Origin: Aradus depressus
Lineage: Eukaryota; Arthropoda; Insecta; Hemiptera; Aradidae
NCBI GenBank assembly: GCA_963662175.1
Contig: OY759221.1
Location: forward strand, 35,028,045 to 35,092,044
Direction: 5' to 3'
Length of the DNA: 64,000 bases
A program made the position numbers and the translations under genes. Position 1 is the stretch's first letter. Each line of letters opens with the position of its first letter. Of this stretch, positions 10,644 through 21,519 are shown piece by piece. Under the pieces are notes generated by a model that was not told where the DNA came from, searched no databases, and was given only the letters and a program-made list of their open reading frames with translations.

Positions 10644-10813
10644 GATCCTGCGCTTCGTAATAGATAAGATCCTAATAGAAGTCCTAACTAATAAATAAGA
10701 TCCTAATAGAAGTCCTAACTAATAGAGAAGATCCTTATAGAAGTCCTATCTCAAATTTGAGATTATAACTGGAAATTGTATAAGGAAAATTATTTGTAAA
10801 AATTTTTCTACAG
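10644..10813. repeat. Right copy of the long direct repeat flanking the LINE fragment
   Basis: Begins immediately after the poly(A) tract with 'gatcctgcgcttcgtaa' and ends '...tttttctacag'. It carries three 'agatcct(a/t)atagaagtcct' units where the left copy has two. Confidence 0.8.
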
Positions 10814-11681
10814 AACTCACGTTTTCAAGCAAATATCTAGTTGACCGAAATACCTGCAAAAAAAATAATTTCAGTATAAATTTGCCTTGTAATTTTTTCT
10901 GCAATTTTGCGTGCAATCAAATCTGTTTTCAAACAGAATTTTTTGATTAACGAAAATTTGTTGGAAATATTTCTACTCTCAAATAAAGTTCTCCCGATTT
11001 TGGCCCAAATATGAAGAATTGGTTTTAGTAGTTTTTGCTGTAGAGAGTAGCCAAGATTTGTGAAGAGAAAGACGGTCGGACGCCAAAGAGATATTGGCTA
11101 TTTTCGGAACCGAGGGGACCTCAAAACGTTTAAATCCTTCAAAATATCTATATCCAATTTTCACTAAAAATCCTGTTTTTGAATTGCAGGGAATCCTTCT
11201 GTCTCACAGGCTGTAAAATAAAGATTTAATCGAATCTCTCACAGGTTTTATTATTTAATACTTGCCGGCTTTCGAGGTTGTTCTCATCCTCAGACTGACC
11301 AAATCCCATCATTTGGTAAAATAAATTACTGAAATTCTCCTTTCCTTCGGCTGATTTAGCGAAAAAATAATAGGTGCCGTCCTTACGAAGGAGACAGATT
11401 GTTATATTTTGTTAAATTTTGATAACAGGGGTCGAAAATATGAATTCGCTTGTGAAATCTGACCGATTACGTTGCTTCCCCTACATGGTGTAAAATATAA
11501 AAAAATGTAAGAGCTAAAATAAATACATAACAATATTGATTATATGCGTTAAAATTAATTTCACAAAAATAAATCAATACATGAGTTACATAAAATAAAT
11601 TGTTATAAAAGTTCTCAACAATAAACATATCTGATAAAACATTTTTTTAACCGCCAAAGCGAAAGAAGGGGTGAGATTTTT
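10814..11681. other. AT-rich stretch, no gene
   Basis: A minus-strand CTGAGGATGAGAACAACCTC-GAAAGCCGG motif lies at about 11262-11298. '11440 tctgaccgattacg' followed by 'cttcccctacatgg' is an R1 left terminus in reverse. Nothing else is recognised. Confidence 0.45.
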
Positions 11682-12079
11682 TTTTTTTTTTGGCCTTATT
11701 TACGATGCTTATTAGCCATATCACAGTGTTATCTAGGTAATTACGACATCCATGGCCCCGAGAGGGAGTTCTATCTACGAAATAAAACTCACTCCCGGAC
11801 GGGATTCGAACCCGCAAACCAAGGTGAGACCATGCGACCAAAACTCTACGCTCTAGCCCGCACGGCCACCATGGCCCCCATATGATGTTTTAAGTTTGAA
11901 GCCTTGTCTATGTGTGGCATCATAGTTTCAAGATGGCTGAATCGATTAAAAGCGTTTTTTTTTTGTTTCAAAAGCTGGTTTTTGCTAGATGGTTCTTATA
12001 GCCATGTTTGGTGGAAATCGGCGTTTCCAAGATATTCAGGTTTCATCAGAGCCTGTGTAGGGATCTCGGCCTTTATTAC
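11682..12079 (-). mobile_element. Chimeric tRNA-derived retroposon, second copy
   Basis: On the minus strand the order matches the first copy. A 5' region from 'gtaataaaggccgagatccc' (ending at 12079) is followed by the tRNA-like part with B box GGTTCGAATCC near 11806, then an A-tract (the T-run at 11678-11691). The tRNA-like A-box region is 'ccgtgcgggctagagcg'. I could not find a matching target duplication at this copy. Confidence 0.75.
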
Positions 12080-12189
12080 AGCTAGAGACTTGCAGTTTGA
12101 GCTCAAATGTTTATAAGGCCAAGCCCTTCCCCCCTCAAAAAAAAAAAAAAACCTCCCCCATAAATAGATGAAGTACATAAAAATAATCA

Positions 12190-12530
12190 ATTAAAAATAT
12201 CACGGGATGCCGACAACTGGCACTACAGAGTGCGTGAGGGCAAACAGTTTTTCAGCAGAGACCTTCTGAAAGCAAATTAAGTGCTTGGCGGCTTATTGCA
12301 AAATGCGGCTCATACGGACCCCAAATTCAGTGGTAAAACTCAATTATCCGGATGGGCAATGGCATGTGAGGGTTGGTTGAACTTTTGGAATGCCGAGATG
12401 GCCCGTTCTCCGAACTATGCCGGACTGGGGAGGAGGAAGTGGTTCGTTTAATAGGCAATTGGTGAGAGGCCGCGAGACAGTTAACTAACTCCTCTACACT
12501 ACTCAAAATGACTGTTTTAGACAAGCCTTC
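12190..12530 (+). pseudogene. Possible 3' region of a decayed retrotransposon
   Basis: A relatively GC-rich island. One frame gives HYRVREGKQFFSRDLLKAN before a stop, and later WNAEMARSPNYAGLGRRKWF. It shares a block with 9680-9712. No catalytic motif is present, so the assignment rests on context only. Confidence 0.3.
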
Positions 12531-12657
12531 ATAACATCAACTGGGAAATGGTAACCTTCCATAACATATGTTATCAATGGTAATTCATAGTCGTAATGTT
12601 CCACAACATTGGTAGATCATCATAATAGTAATGTTCCATAACATATGCAGGGCCGGA

Positions 12658-13657
12658 TTTAGACTTGATAAGGCCCTAAGCTATTTGAGATATGGGACCC
12701 TTTATAAGTCCAAATATTATATGTCAGTGCCAAATATGATTTTCGGATACCTAGAGGGTTAAACTGAAATACAATTAAGAAGTATATAGATAATGAAATA
12801 ATAAATCTTTAACTTAAAATCATTTTTATTCATAACACACTGTAAATACTAAATAAAAGGTCAGAAAACTTTATCGTCTGCCGGCTCACTCGAACTACAA
12901 AAACAAAAGGTCAGCGCATGCTCGAGTATAGCAGAGGGGAAACCCCGTGTTTATAGTCAAATAAATTATATACTTTACACAAGAGGGCGCCGGTAGCTCA
13001 GTGGTATGCGTGCTTGACTTCTGAGCTCAAGGTTGTGGGTTCGTAGCCCGACCGAGGCCCTTAGTTTATTTTACCTCCCAGATAAAATATATACTTAAAA
13101 AATAAACTTAAGCACGCCGTCCTTCGGATGGGACGTTAAGCGATGGTCCCGAGCCTGTACGATGTCAGGTACTCGTTAAAGACCCCTGCCCTAGGTGAAT
13201 AAAAATTGAGGGTAGGCAAAATTTAGGACTCCCACAGTCGAGTCGGGCTAATGTCCACCAGAGTGACGATAGAGCGCTCTGGTAGTAGGCGATATGACCT
13301 CGTAGTTAAAGCCCGGACATGAGTCATAAAACCTAACCTATACTTTACACGTTTCATTTCCATTTCTATTATAAAATAATTTTAAAAATTACCGGCATTT
13401 GCTGTCGAAATTTATCAGTAATTTCGGTTGACATAATTACCGGTTATCGGTAATGCAAACCCTAGGCACAATAGCGCTTTGTTCTTCAAAAAGACGCGCT
13501 AAAAAAATTGGGTGAAGAGTATGGAACGTTCCAGACGTGCGGCTTTGGGACAAATAATGCTGCAATATATTTAAGTATATATGACAATTGCAGAGACAAT
13601 TTTTTTGGGGGGGCCCTAAGCTGTAGCTTGTGTAGCTTATACGTAAATCCTGCACTG
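12658..13657. mobile_element. Non-autonomous hAT element, 1000 bp, perfect 8-bp target duplication
   Basis: AACATATG stands at 12650-12657 and 13658-13665. The element starts CAGGGCCGGATTTA, and the complement of its right end starts CAGTGCAGGATTTA; both ends also carry 'ggccctaagct' just inside. CAG...CTG ends with 8-base duplications define hAT elements. No transposase remains. A SINE1 copy (12981-13338) is nested inside. Confidence 0.88.
12981..13338 (+). mobile_element. SINE1, full length, nested in a hAT, 12-bp target duplication
   Basis: The best SINE1 copy in the window. It has A box TAGCTCAGTGG, B-box region GTGGGTTCGTAGCCC, the ttagtttatttta hairpin, the 'cgccgtccttcggatggg' block, a CCAGAG...CTCTGG hairpin, 'catgagtcataaaacc', and an AACCTAACC tail. 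TATACTTTACAC stands at 12969-12980 and 13339-13350. The order of insertion is therefore hAT first, SINE second. Confidence 0.9.
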
Positions 13658-13665
13658 AACATATG

Positions 13666-14220
13666 ATATCAATGGTAGTTCATGGACGTATAGTAAATCT
13701 AAAATTTTTTGTAAATTTATTTACATCGAGAGTTTATTGCTTTTTTTGAGGAGCAGCTCCTTTGATGCCCTCTTTCATTTGACCTATGTGGCTGGAACTT
13801 AATAGATGCCTTCGTTAAGGCGTTCTGGATAGATCTATATAATTTAGTGTCAATACATTCATACTATCGGGAGTTATCGTGTCCACAGAATTCTTTTTAC
13901 TTTCCCAGCTACAGAAATTCAAAATGGAGTTATCACCTAAATTTCACATTTCCAAAAAAAATCATTTCTGTCTGTCTGTGAACACGATAACTCCGGATAG
14001 AATGAATGTATCGACATAAAATTTCATATGCAAATTCAAAACCCCTTAAGGACAACTCGTATTGAATTTCAGCGGAATCGGCCTCTCGGTGATACCCCGA
14101 CGACTTTTATTTATTTTTCGGAGGGTCAGAAAACATGAAATTCCTGTGAAAATTGATCATCGAATTTCTCACTGATTACATAACATCCTCTATACTTTTT
14201 ATAGCTGGGGAAGTAATTAG
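13666..14220 (+). repeat. R1 fragments in mixed orientation
   Basis: A reverse R1 piece (tatcgggagttatcgtgtcc near 13865) meets a forward piece (ctgtgaacacgataactccgg near 13975). The stretch ends with the reverse terminus 'cctctatactttttatagctgggg' just before 14215. Confidence 0.5.
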
Positions 14221-14389
14221 AAGTGGTGTTAAGAAGAGAATTAAATGGAAAGAGATGCAAAGAGCCTGCAGACAGAATGAACCCTCTCTCAAGTTATTTA
14301 GAGAAAACATAAGTTTCCTGTGAAGAAACTTAAGGCAACTCCTTCAGCCCCTGGCTTTAGGTTGTACCTACTGTTACTCTCAAAGAGGC

Positions 14390-14730
14390 ATTCCCGGCTT
14401 TGGAGGCCCCGACGATGATACGCGATGGAGACTGGAGATGAGGACTCAAGAGCCAGACGTTGTAAAGGTCATCACGCTGGGAAGACTGAGGTAGGCCGGA
14501 CATGTGGCCAGGATGAGCGAACAGGAGATCCCGAGGAAAACGATGCCAGAGCTGCTTTACAGAACAAGACGCTGAGGTGGCAGTATGGTGTGGTGAATGG
14601 TTCGAGGAGCCTGCTTGAAGACACTGGAGGACAATTGCACAAAGCAGAGATAACTAGCGGACACTGTTGGAGGAGACCTTGACTCACTAACTGGGTATCA
14701 TCCTTGAACCCACGAAATAAAAAAAAAGTT
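14390..14730 (+). pseudogene. LINE ORF2 C-terminal relic (RLRWAGHVARM type)
   Basis: One frame reads VVKVITLGRLR, stop, AGHVARMSEQEIPRKTMPEL and LYRTRR before the next stop. The segment (K/R)LRWxGHVxRM followed by IPK and a GxRxxGRP-like stretch is the known C-terminal tail of many endonuclease-type LINE reverse transcriptases. Here the Trp codon has become TAG. It ends near the A-run at 14719-14727, which may be the remnant poly(A). Confidence 0.65.
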
Positions 14731-14735
14731 TTACT

Positions 14736-15080
14736 ATGAGTGTGCTTGTGAACACGATGACTCCCAATAGCCAACCGTACGGAAACCGAACTCTTCCCGA
14801 CATCGGCGATTACTTTTCTTGCTCGAAATTCATGTTTCAGGATTTCGATAGTTTGACGCCACTAGTATGTAAGTCAATATTGATTTCTGGTCGATTGGGT
14901 TTAGAGAGAGAGCAAAAAGTTAATAAATTCGCGCTGTGGAAGTGCATTAACGGTGATTCACCGATGACCATCCCTGATACCCTCCGTGCGCCTGCGCATG
15001 CCCACCTTGCCAAGCTTCCATTCAGTGAGAGGGCTGGCCTAGTTAATGGCTACAAACATTTTGTCAGGTTGAGTCACTAA
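14736..15080 (+). CDS. Unrecognised 114-codon open frame
   Basis: The frame starts just after the LINE relic and contains GDYFSCSKFMFQDFDSL and KVNKFALWKCINGDSPM. No family is recognised. Composition is more even than in the surrounding AT-rich DNA, so it may be part of a mobile element rather than a chance frame. No splice or promoter evidence was seen. Confidence 0.2.
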   Translation: MSVLVNTMTPNSQPYGNRTLPDIGDYFSCSKFMFQDFDSLTPLVCKSILISGRLGLEREQKVNKFALWKCINGDSPMTIPDTLRAPAHAHLAKLPFSERAGLVNGYKHFVRLSH

Positions 15081-15718
15081 CTAACCTTCTCCGTTTCTAA
15101 ATGGAGCCGAAACATTTTTTTCCTCCAAAAATAATCTAAAAGAGCTATTTGTAGAAATGGGTGAACTTAAAGAAAAAAAGAAAAAAAAAATTTGTCCTAT
15201 TTTTTTGACATTATCTTATCTCGTTAACAACTATTTCATAAAGAAATATTACATAATCCCTAGATTATTTATCTTTTACCTTTTGTATTAAGTACACATT
15301 TCTTCGAAGGCCAAGTCTGCGATATACATGCTGAAAACCGTCTTAAAATTACGTTTTGAAATCCTTAATTTACGCGAACACGATCAAGACCTGTCAAAAA
15401 ATTGGTCCTCATGAAAAATATCCTTTATTAAATTTCCAACCTCAAAATATCGTCAGATTTGAGATAAGACCAATAGATTATTTTTTTTTTTTTTCAGAAG
15501 AGATAGAGAGAGAGTGATAAGTAAGCGTGGATGGTATAAGAAAGCCTTGTAATGACCACATTATTTTTTTTTAAATTATTTTTTAAACATGTTCGTAAAT
15601 GGCAAAACGACATTAACAAAACAGAACAAATAGGTTGAATAAAAACAGAATGTATTGTATAGAGTTTGATCCATGCATCCTCCTTGATATAATACTACAG
15701 TATAATTTTATAATACAC
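15081..15718. other. AT-rich stretch with a copy of the foldback-arm repeat
   Basis: From about 15280 to 15500 the order 'gctgaaaaccgtc', 'caaaaaattggtcct', 'tcagatttgagata' repeats, in diverged form, the arm of the inverted repeat at 17690-17990. No gene is supported. Confidence 0.45.
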
Positions 15719-16228
15719 TAGCAGTAATACCCGGCGTTGCCCGGGGAACTTTGACTTTTCTCCCAATATCTCCTATAAGGCCTATACATTCATGATGTTA
15801 TAATTTTCAATTATTCATACGGAATAAGGATTATAGTCCTTCAACTGTAGTAACGCTAGCTTTGGAGCTAAAACTAATTTATTCAAAAAAATTTCTCATT
15901 AATCGTTGCAATGGTTTTCGAGTTACAAAGATTGCGTGAGTGGATGCTGGGATGGACCAGGGGTTGATTAAAAAATAGACCTTAACCTTCCGGTAGATAA
16001 AACTTATCTATTCAAAAAGATTCCTCATTAATCATTGCAGTGGTTTTTGAGTTACAAAGATTGCGTGGGTGGATGCTAGGATGGACCAGATATTGAGGTA
16101 CTAATACACCTATAACCTTCCACAGACGATGAGGAACAAATTTAAAAAAAAAAATTAATCAAATCCATCAAGCCGTTTTTGAGTTATAGCGGTACAACGC
16201 ACAGACATTTTCAGCTTTATATATATGA
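15719..16228. repeat. CCCGGCGTTGCCCGGG interspersed repeat, copy 2 with internal duplication
   Basis: Same start and end as 6298-6692, but the block 'aaaact(a/t)att(t/c)attcaaaaa' through 'gggatggaccag' occurs twice (about 15870-15960 and 16008-16090). The two are separated by a short non-duplicated spacer. Confidence 0.75.
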
Positions 16229-16803
16229 TTAATATAATATTGTATGACTATACACTTCTCAGTATACAGTTAGTAGTTCAGTATGGACTTCCTCTATCAG
16301 ATGATAATATTGAATGACATAACTTTCTTTAGAACATTTGACGTTTCCAGTAGATACTAATTTCTTCATGGTAGGGGGAACCTTGTTCTTTGTGCCCAAA
16401 TTGAGAATACAGTAAGCCCTCAACATTCTCGGCCCCCTTTTTTTTACCACTCTTTAAAACTGTAATGTATATATATGAAGATTTTTCTAAACAAAAATTA
16501 ATTAAAATGATCCTACAGTACAATCGATATTTTCAAGGAACCGTTCAAGCAAATGATCTCTCTCAATGATTTACTGTCTAATAATTCCCAGTACATAATA
16601 TGAACACTGGTCCATGTAGTGGAATGAATAATTTTGTCAACGAATTGTTAAGCATAAAGACTATGCTTACACATCATGCTCCCGTTATTTATTTTTTTTT
16701 TTCTTCGTTTTTGGAGGGCATTTCAACCGCAAAGGGTCATGAGTGCCCGGTACGACGATCTTTTGGTCAGGTGTCAATAAGCAATGTTATTCTTCTTCAC
16801 CAG

Positions 16804-16963
16804 GTGCGAGACCTAGAAGCCAGGCAGGAACAAGTGATACCACTTTTAAGGAAAAGGTTAAAGTCGCTCCCGTTATTGATCCTGACATGGAAAGCAACTA
16901 TGCGTTTAAACGCAATTTCGAAGAAACAGCAGCTCCTTGCATCAAATTGCTGACCGAGTTGTG
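16804..16963 (+). CDS. Candidate terminal exon of an unidentified gene
   Basis: A pyrimidine-rich acceptor 'tattcttcttcaccag' precedes an open segment of 53 codons that ends in TGA. It reads ARPRSQAGTSDTTFKEKVKV, then APVIDPDMESNYAFKRNFEE and TAAPCIKLLTEL. Composition is balanced compared with the flanks. I do not recognise the family. An upstream exon piece could be 16738-16769, ending at a weak donor. No canonical AATAAA lies close downstream, so this could instead be an isolated open frame or a relic. Confidence 0.3.
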
Positions 16964-16983
16964 AAATAAGGCATCTCAACAAT

Positions 16984-17689
16984 TTTTAACAAATTTCTTT
17001 AAGCCCAAATGATATGTACGTTTTTAGACATTTTTTAAACTTAAAATTAATATGTACATATGTATAATTATAATAATGTAAGTTGTTTAATTATAAATAT
17101 TGTTTATGCAATTGCATTTTTTTTAAGCATTTTGTTTTACGATTGAACCCAACCACCCATTTAATATAGGATAATATACTCTCAATATTCGCGATCAAAA
17201 TTTAGAACGGAACCCTCGCGAATGTTGAATGAAGGTTTAGTGTACTGAAATGTTGGGTAAATTGAATGAATCTGTTCCGGCATATTGGCTTGGTGTCAGA
17301 GATATGAAGAATTAATGTGGTGTACGACTGACTTATTGACGGGTCAAGTGTTGCTTGGAGTGGGATGTCACATGTGGTCTGCTCCAGGCTCCAGACCTCT
17401 TGTAGTTTTTTTATAGATTCCCACAGTTAGTGCTCGGGGGTACTCCTTGAATTCCTGAGCCTTTCTCGACCTCCAACATCTGCAGGACACATTTCCCAAA
17501 CCTCTTCTGCAAAGTTATGCTACCTCAAGACCTTAAGTCTATTGAGCGCTTTACAAAAAAAACTTTCGATTATTTTTGATGATACGGTAATCAACGGAAA
17601 TGTTCTTCTCCAGCACGAATAATCAATTAAATTAAGAACGAAAATTGAGCCCACTTTACTCCGAGAGCTAAGTTTTTACAAAATACCGC
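16984..17689. other. Stretch without a supported gene
   Basis: 16984-17160 is strongly AT-rich. 17170-17560 is mixed sequence without a recognisable frame. '17580 ggtaatcaacggaaatgttcttctccagcacgaataatcaatta' is an R1 right terminus in reverse. Confidence 0.45.
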
Positions 17690-17990
17690 TTATATTTATG
17701 ACCTAATAAAAAATCTTTTCAAATAAAAGTTGTAGAGAAAAGTGAAAGACACGTTTTATATGCAATACGATTTTTCGCAAGTCTTCCGGTTATTGAGTAC
17801 ATACCAAAAATCGTTCTGAAATGTTGTTATGAAAGACATATTTTTAAACGTTTTCTTGATTTATCCAAAAACTCTTAGTCCTATCAAAAAATTGTTTCTT
17901 ACCAAAACTGTTCCTCATTAAATGTACAATCCCTAACATGTCCTCAGATTTGAGATAGGCACAATAAGACGAAAGTTATAGCGCCTCAAA
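17690..17990 (-). repeat. Left arm of a large inverted repeat
   Basis: Read on the minus strand it gives 'cttatagcgcc...', 'gcctatctcaaatctgagga', 'ttttgataggac', 'gtttttgg' and 'cgaaaaatcgtat'. That order matches the + strand arm at 18290-18590. Related single arms occur at about 15280-15500, 32490-32600 and 63790-64000. Confidence 0.65.
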
Positions 17991-18289
17991 GAGACACAAA
18001 GTATAAAATATTTTTTATGAGAAATGAAGAAACAGATATAATATATGTCTCCCCCTTCTCAAAATTATTTCATAACGCTGTACAATGAGACAAAATGGAA
18101 TGATTTATGAGAAGGAAAAAGGGTGACGACAGGAAGAAAGTCCTTTAATCGCCACGTCACATATATTTTTCTTAATTTTTGTAAATTTTCAAAAAGAAAC
18201 TACCAATACATAAACCATATTTTAAAATTCGTTGATAGAGTTACGATTGAAAAATTACTTATGTATATTCTTTATAGAGATTTAGTTTA

Positions 18290-18770
18290 CATTCTTCGGG
18301 GGGCTATAACTTTTGTCGTATTGATCCTATCTCAAATCTGAGGACTTATTAGCGATTGGAAATTTTATAAGGAACATTTCTGGTAAGAATCAATTTTTCG
18401 ATAGGACTAACCGTTTTTGAGTAAATCAAGGAAACGTTTAAAAATATGTGTTTCAAAACTATATTTCAAGATGGTTTTCGGCATGTATCTGGAAAACCGG
18501 ACGACCTGTGAAAAATGTTATTTTATATAAATTATGTATTTTGATATTCTCTACAAGTATTACTCGAGACGATTTTCGATTAGATCATAAACATAAGCTG
18601 TATCTTGTAATAGTAGTTAAGTTCCGAGGGAAAGTGTTCTCAAATTTAGTTTGATTTCGGCCAAAATCTAATCAGAGCTAAGTTAAAACATGCGACCCCT
18701 TCATTCCAAATTTCAAGTTCATAGCTGCAATCGTTTTTGCGGTAGTAAGCTTACAACTTTTCTATCAAAT
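18290..18770 (+). repeat. Right arm of the large inverted repeat and its extension
   Basis: Contains 'ctataacttttgtcgtattg', 'cctatctcaaatctgaggac', 'ttttcgataggactaacc' and 'gaaaaccggacgacctgtg', in the order opposite to the left arm. The extension from 18590 continues like the window end at 63900-64000 (ttagatcataaacataagctgtatcttgtaa). Confidence 0.65.
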
Positions 18771-19415
18771 ACACACAGACATCGCGATTTTCTTTCGCAC
18801 GATTACAATACTTTCTTATACATATAGTATAAGGAGCGAAATTAATCAAAGCGATACAAAATAAGAAATATATCGGAATTGAACTATGTATGTAAACAGA
18901 AGAGGTCAGATGATGACCAACGTTGAAAATGGCAAATAAAAGAAATAACGAGAGAACATGAAAATATAGTTTGTAGCCTTTCTAGAGGTATTTTTAAATT
19001 GGATGATTCTGAGGGAAGGAGACCAGAATAGACGGACATCTTCAAGGAAAATCATACAAAACTACTAATATTTCACTCTTCTTATATATTATATACGTGG
19101 GAGAGCGAAAACTTACTTAATTCCCACTGGCCCGTCCATTTTGTCCACTTTTACTCCCCCAACTATACTAAGTATATAAGTTATGTAATCGGTCAGACCG
19201 AGTCTCTGATTCCAAAAATGTAAAAAAAAGTGTGCGTCGCGGAGCTCCTCCATGATGTTTTTGTTTGAAAATAATTTTAAATTGAAATTGTCAAATTATA
19301 AAATTGTCCATGTAAATTTATTAGGGAAAAGTAATCGAATTGACGAATGAATGCTCTTAAGGAGTATATGTTGGAAGTATTCGATCTTAGGAGAGTATTC
19401 AGGAATGAAATATTG
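18771..19415. other. Intergenic stretch, no gene
   Basis: A short R1-like phrase (actatactaagtatataagttatgtaatcgg) lies near 19160. Nothing else is supported. Confidence 0.45.
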
Positions 19416-19427
19416 TGGAGTAATTTA

Positions 19428-19804
19428 GGAGTTTGGAGCCAGAGCGGACCAACTGGTTGAAACTGAACAGGAAGAAAATGACAATTGAAAATTGAGTACA
19501 TTTTGTTATCTCCATAAATGGGCCCCAAATATTTATTTATATTTGAAATTTTAGGATAGTATTGGATGAGTGATCCCTTTTTGTGTTCTATAAAGTTTTT
19601 GAAGGCCGTATGATCCATTGTGACTTTGAAAATATATGCACAAAATACTTGTGGACTAAACTTAAAGTGCTGCTATCTATTACTGAAGTGAAGAAACTAA
19701 GTGATCCACACTGGTTTTGAAAAAGGGAACCTATGCCAACATCAGGATGATAATAACTCATTTTCCGAAAAATTGTGGGTTGGTCCGCTCTGGCTCCAAA
19801 CTCC
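19428..19804. mobile_element. Probable MITE with perfect 26-bp inverted ends
   Basis: GGAGTTTGGAGCCAGAGCGG plus 6 further bases at 19428-19453 is exactly complementary to 19779-19804. The ends are clearly richer in GC than the AT-rich interior. I cannot define a target duplication with confidence, so the superfamily is open. Confidence 0.65.
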
Positions 19805-20439
19805 TCAATTGTAACAATATTTTATTATAATATTAAAATAATTCTATCGTATAATGTACAATTTGTCTTGGAATCATGTACATAGAATTCATCAACTTAA
19901 TCTATCGACATCTTAGCTATCAACATCCATATCATCAGATTTTGCCTCATTATTTTCATCATTGTTATGTATAGTTATTGGCCTAGACTCGACACATTCA
20001 GTATCATGGACATTATTTTTTTTAAATCTATAAATGAAATGATTGGTTTTTATGGTCACTAAAGTAAGAAACATAAGTTTTAGACTCAATATTTTTCTAT
20101 GAAACTTGCAAAAACAGCGTCTATAGTTGTGCCACTTTTACGCCTTTGTTGATAATCTCTTTTTGTAGTTAACTTTGGATCATTAACCATTCTCAGAAAG
20201 AAACTTAATCAATGGCTTACCCCTCTCTTCTGCAAAATTACAATTGAAATATTCAGCCAAAATCAAAGCCGCTAAGATTCATTCATCCCCTCCTCTCCAG
20301 CCGCCCCCTCCCAAACCTTCTTCCCTTCCTAATGCCGGGAGGGGAGGGGAGAGTGAAACTTTCGTTGCCTCCGTTTCGTAACGCTTTTACCGACTCTGCC
20401 AGAGAGACCAACTTAAGGAGCTCCGCTCAAAAAAAAAGC

Positions 20440-20989
20440 CAAATTTTATATGTGTATTTAGAATCCTCTAAGAATGACACCTATTGGTTTCCAGCCAAAA
20501 CAGCCAAAGGAGAGGAGGGGATTTAGGAGGAGCCTTAACATAAAAACTCTAATCGATACAAAATTCAGTATTAGCATTTAGAAGCCACTATGATACTCAA
20601 ATATTAAGTTTTAGCCCAAATGGTCGATTAACTTTGGAGGGAGAGCGAAAAAGTAATTGATTAATTCGTGCTGAGGAAGTATAGATGGTGATACACAGAC
20701 GACTTTTACTTTCCCCAGCTATAGGAAGTATAAGGGAAGTTATGTAATCGGTAAAAAATTCGATATAAGTTTTCAACAAAATTTCTTATTTTCCGACCTA
20801 CAGATTCCAAATATTAAAAAAAAAAAAAAAAATAATGAGCATGATAACGTAGCTCCCAATAGAATGAATGTATCGACAGAAAATTTCTCATATGTGATTC
20901 CAGAGCCCTTTAACGACTACACTTATTGTTTTTCAACCAAATTGCATGAAATTTCATTTTTAAAGTCAAAATCCAATGAGGACATATTG
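20440..20989 (+). repeat. R1 repeat, two forward copies abutting
   Basis: 20440-20690 covers internal modules and the right terminus (attaattcgtgctgagg). 20709-20989 starts again at the left terminus (cccagctataggaagtataa) and is cut by the mariner relic at about 20990. Confidence 0.65.
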
Positions 20990-21505
20990 AATTTTTCGGT
21001 CAAAATCTCGTGACAAGATCCAACTGATATCCCACACTTTTCAGCAAGCCCCTGACGGTCAGTCGTCGATTTGCCCGCACCAGGGTGTTGATTTTCTCGA
21101 CGTGTGGGTCGTCAGTTGACGTGGAAGGATGTCCAGGACGCTCATCGTCTTCAATCGACTGTCGACCACCCTTAAAACGTTCATGCCACTTGAAACATGC
21201 CGAACGCTTCATAGCAACCTCACCGGAAGCCGTGTTGAGCATAGCAAATGTTGTCCAAGTTTAGCACACAATTTCACAGCAAGTCGTTGCTCATTCAGGT
21301 CATTCATTCTGAAATCCGACAAACGAAAAAATCGCACTTCAGTAAAAACCGCGTAGCTAATCAACAAATGAAGATATCCGCAAGCGGGAAACAGCGTTAT
21401 CATCAGCTGATCTGTACAAACCTAGCGACACCAAGCGGATTCCCCTGGAACCAACTGGAGCCGCGCAATTCAAACCGTCCGCGTATATAACCTTTCACAT
21501 TTGAG
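20990..21505 (-). pseudogene. Mariner transposase N-terminal relic
   Basis: Reading leftwards, the minus strand gives MNDLNEQRLAVKLCAKLGQ, then after a frameshift FAMLNTASGEVAMKRSACFK and WHERFKGGRQSIEDDERPGH, then INTLVRANRRLTVR. A second frameshift leads to LAEKCGISVGSCHEIL. This is the paired helix-turn-helix region of a mariner-family transposase; the DDD/E catalytic half is missing. The sequence from 21330 to about 21505 is the likely 5' untranslated end of the element. The truncation point abuts R1. Confidence 0.85.
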
Positions 21506-21519
21506 CGATAACGACCGAA

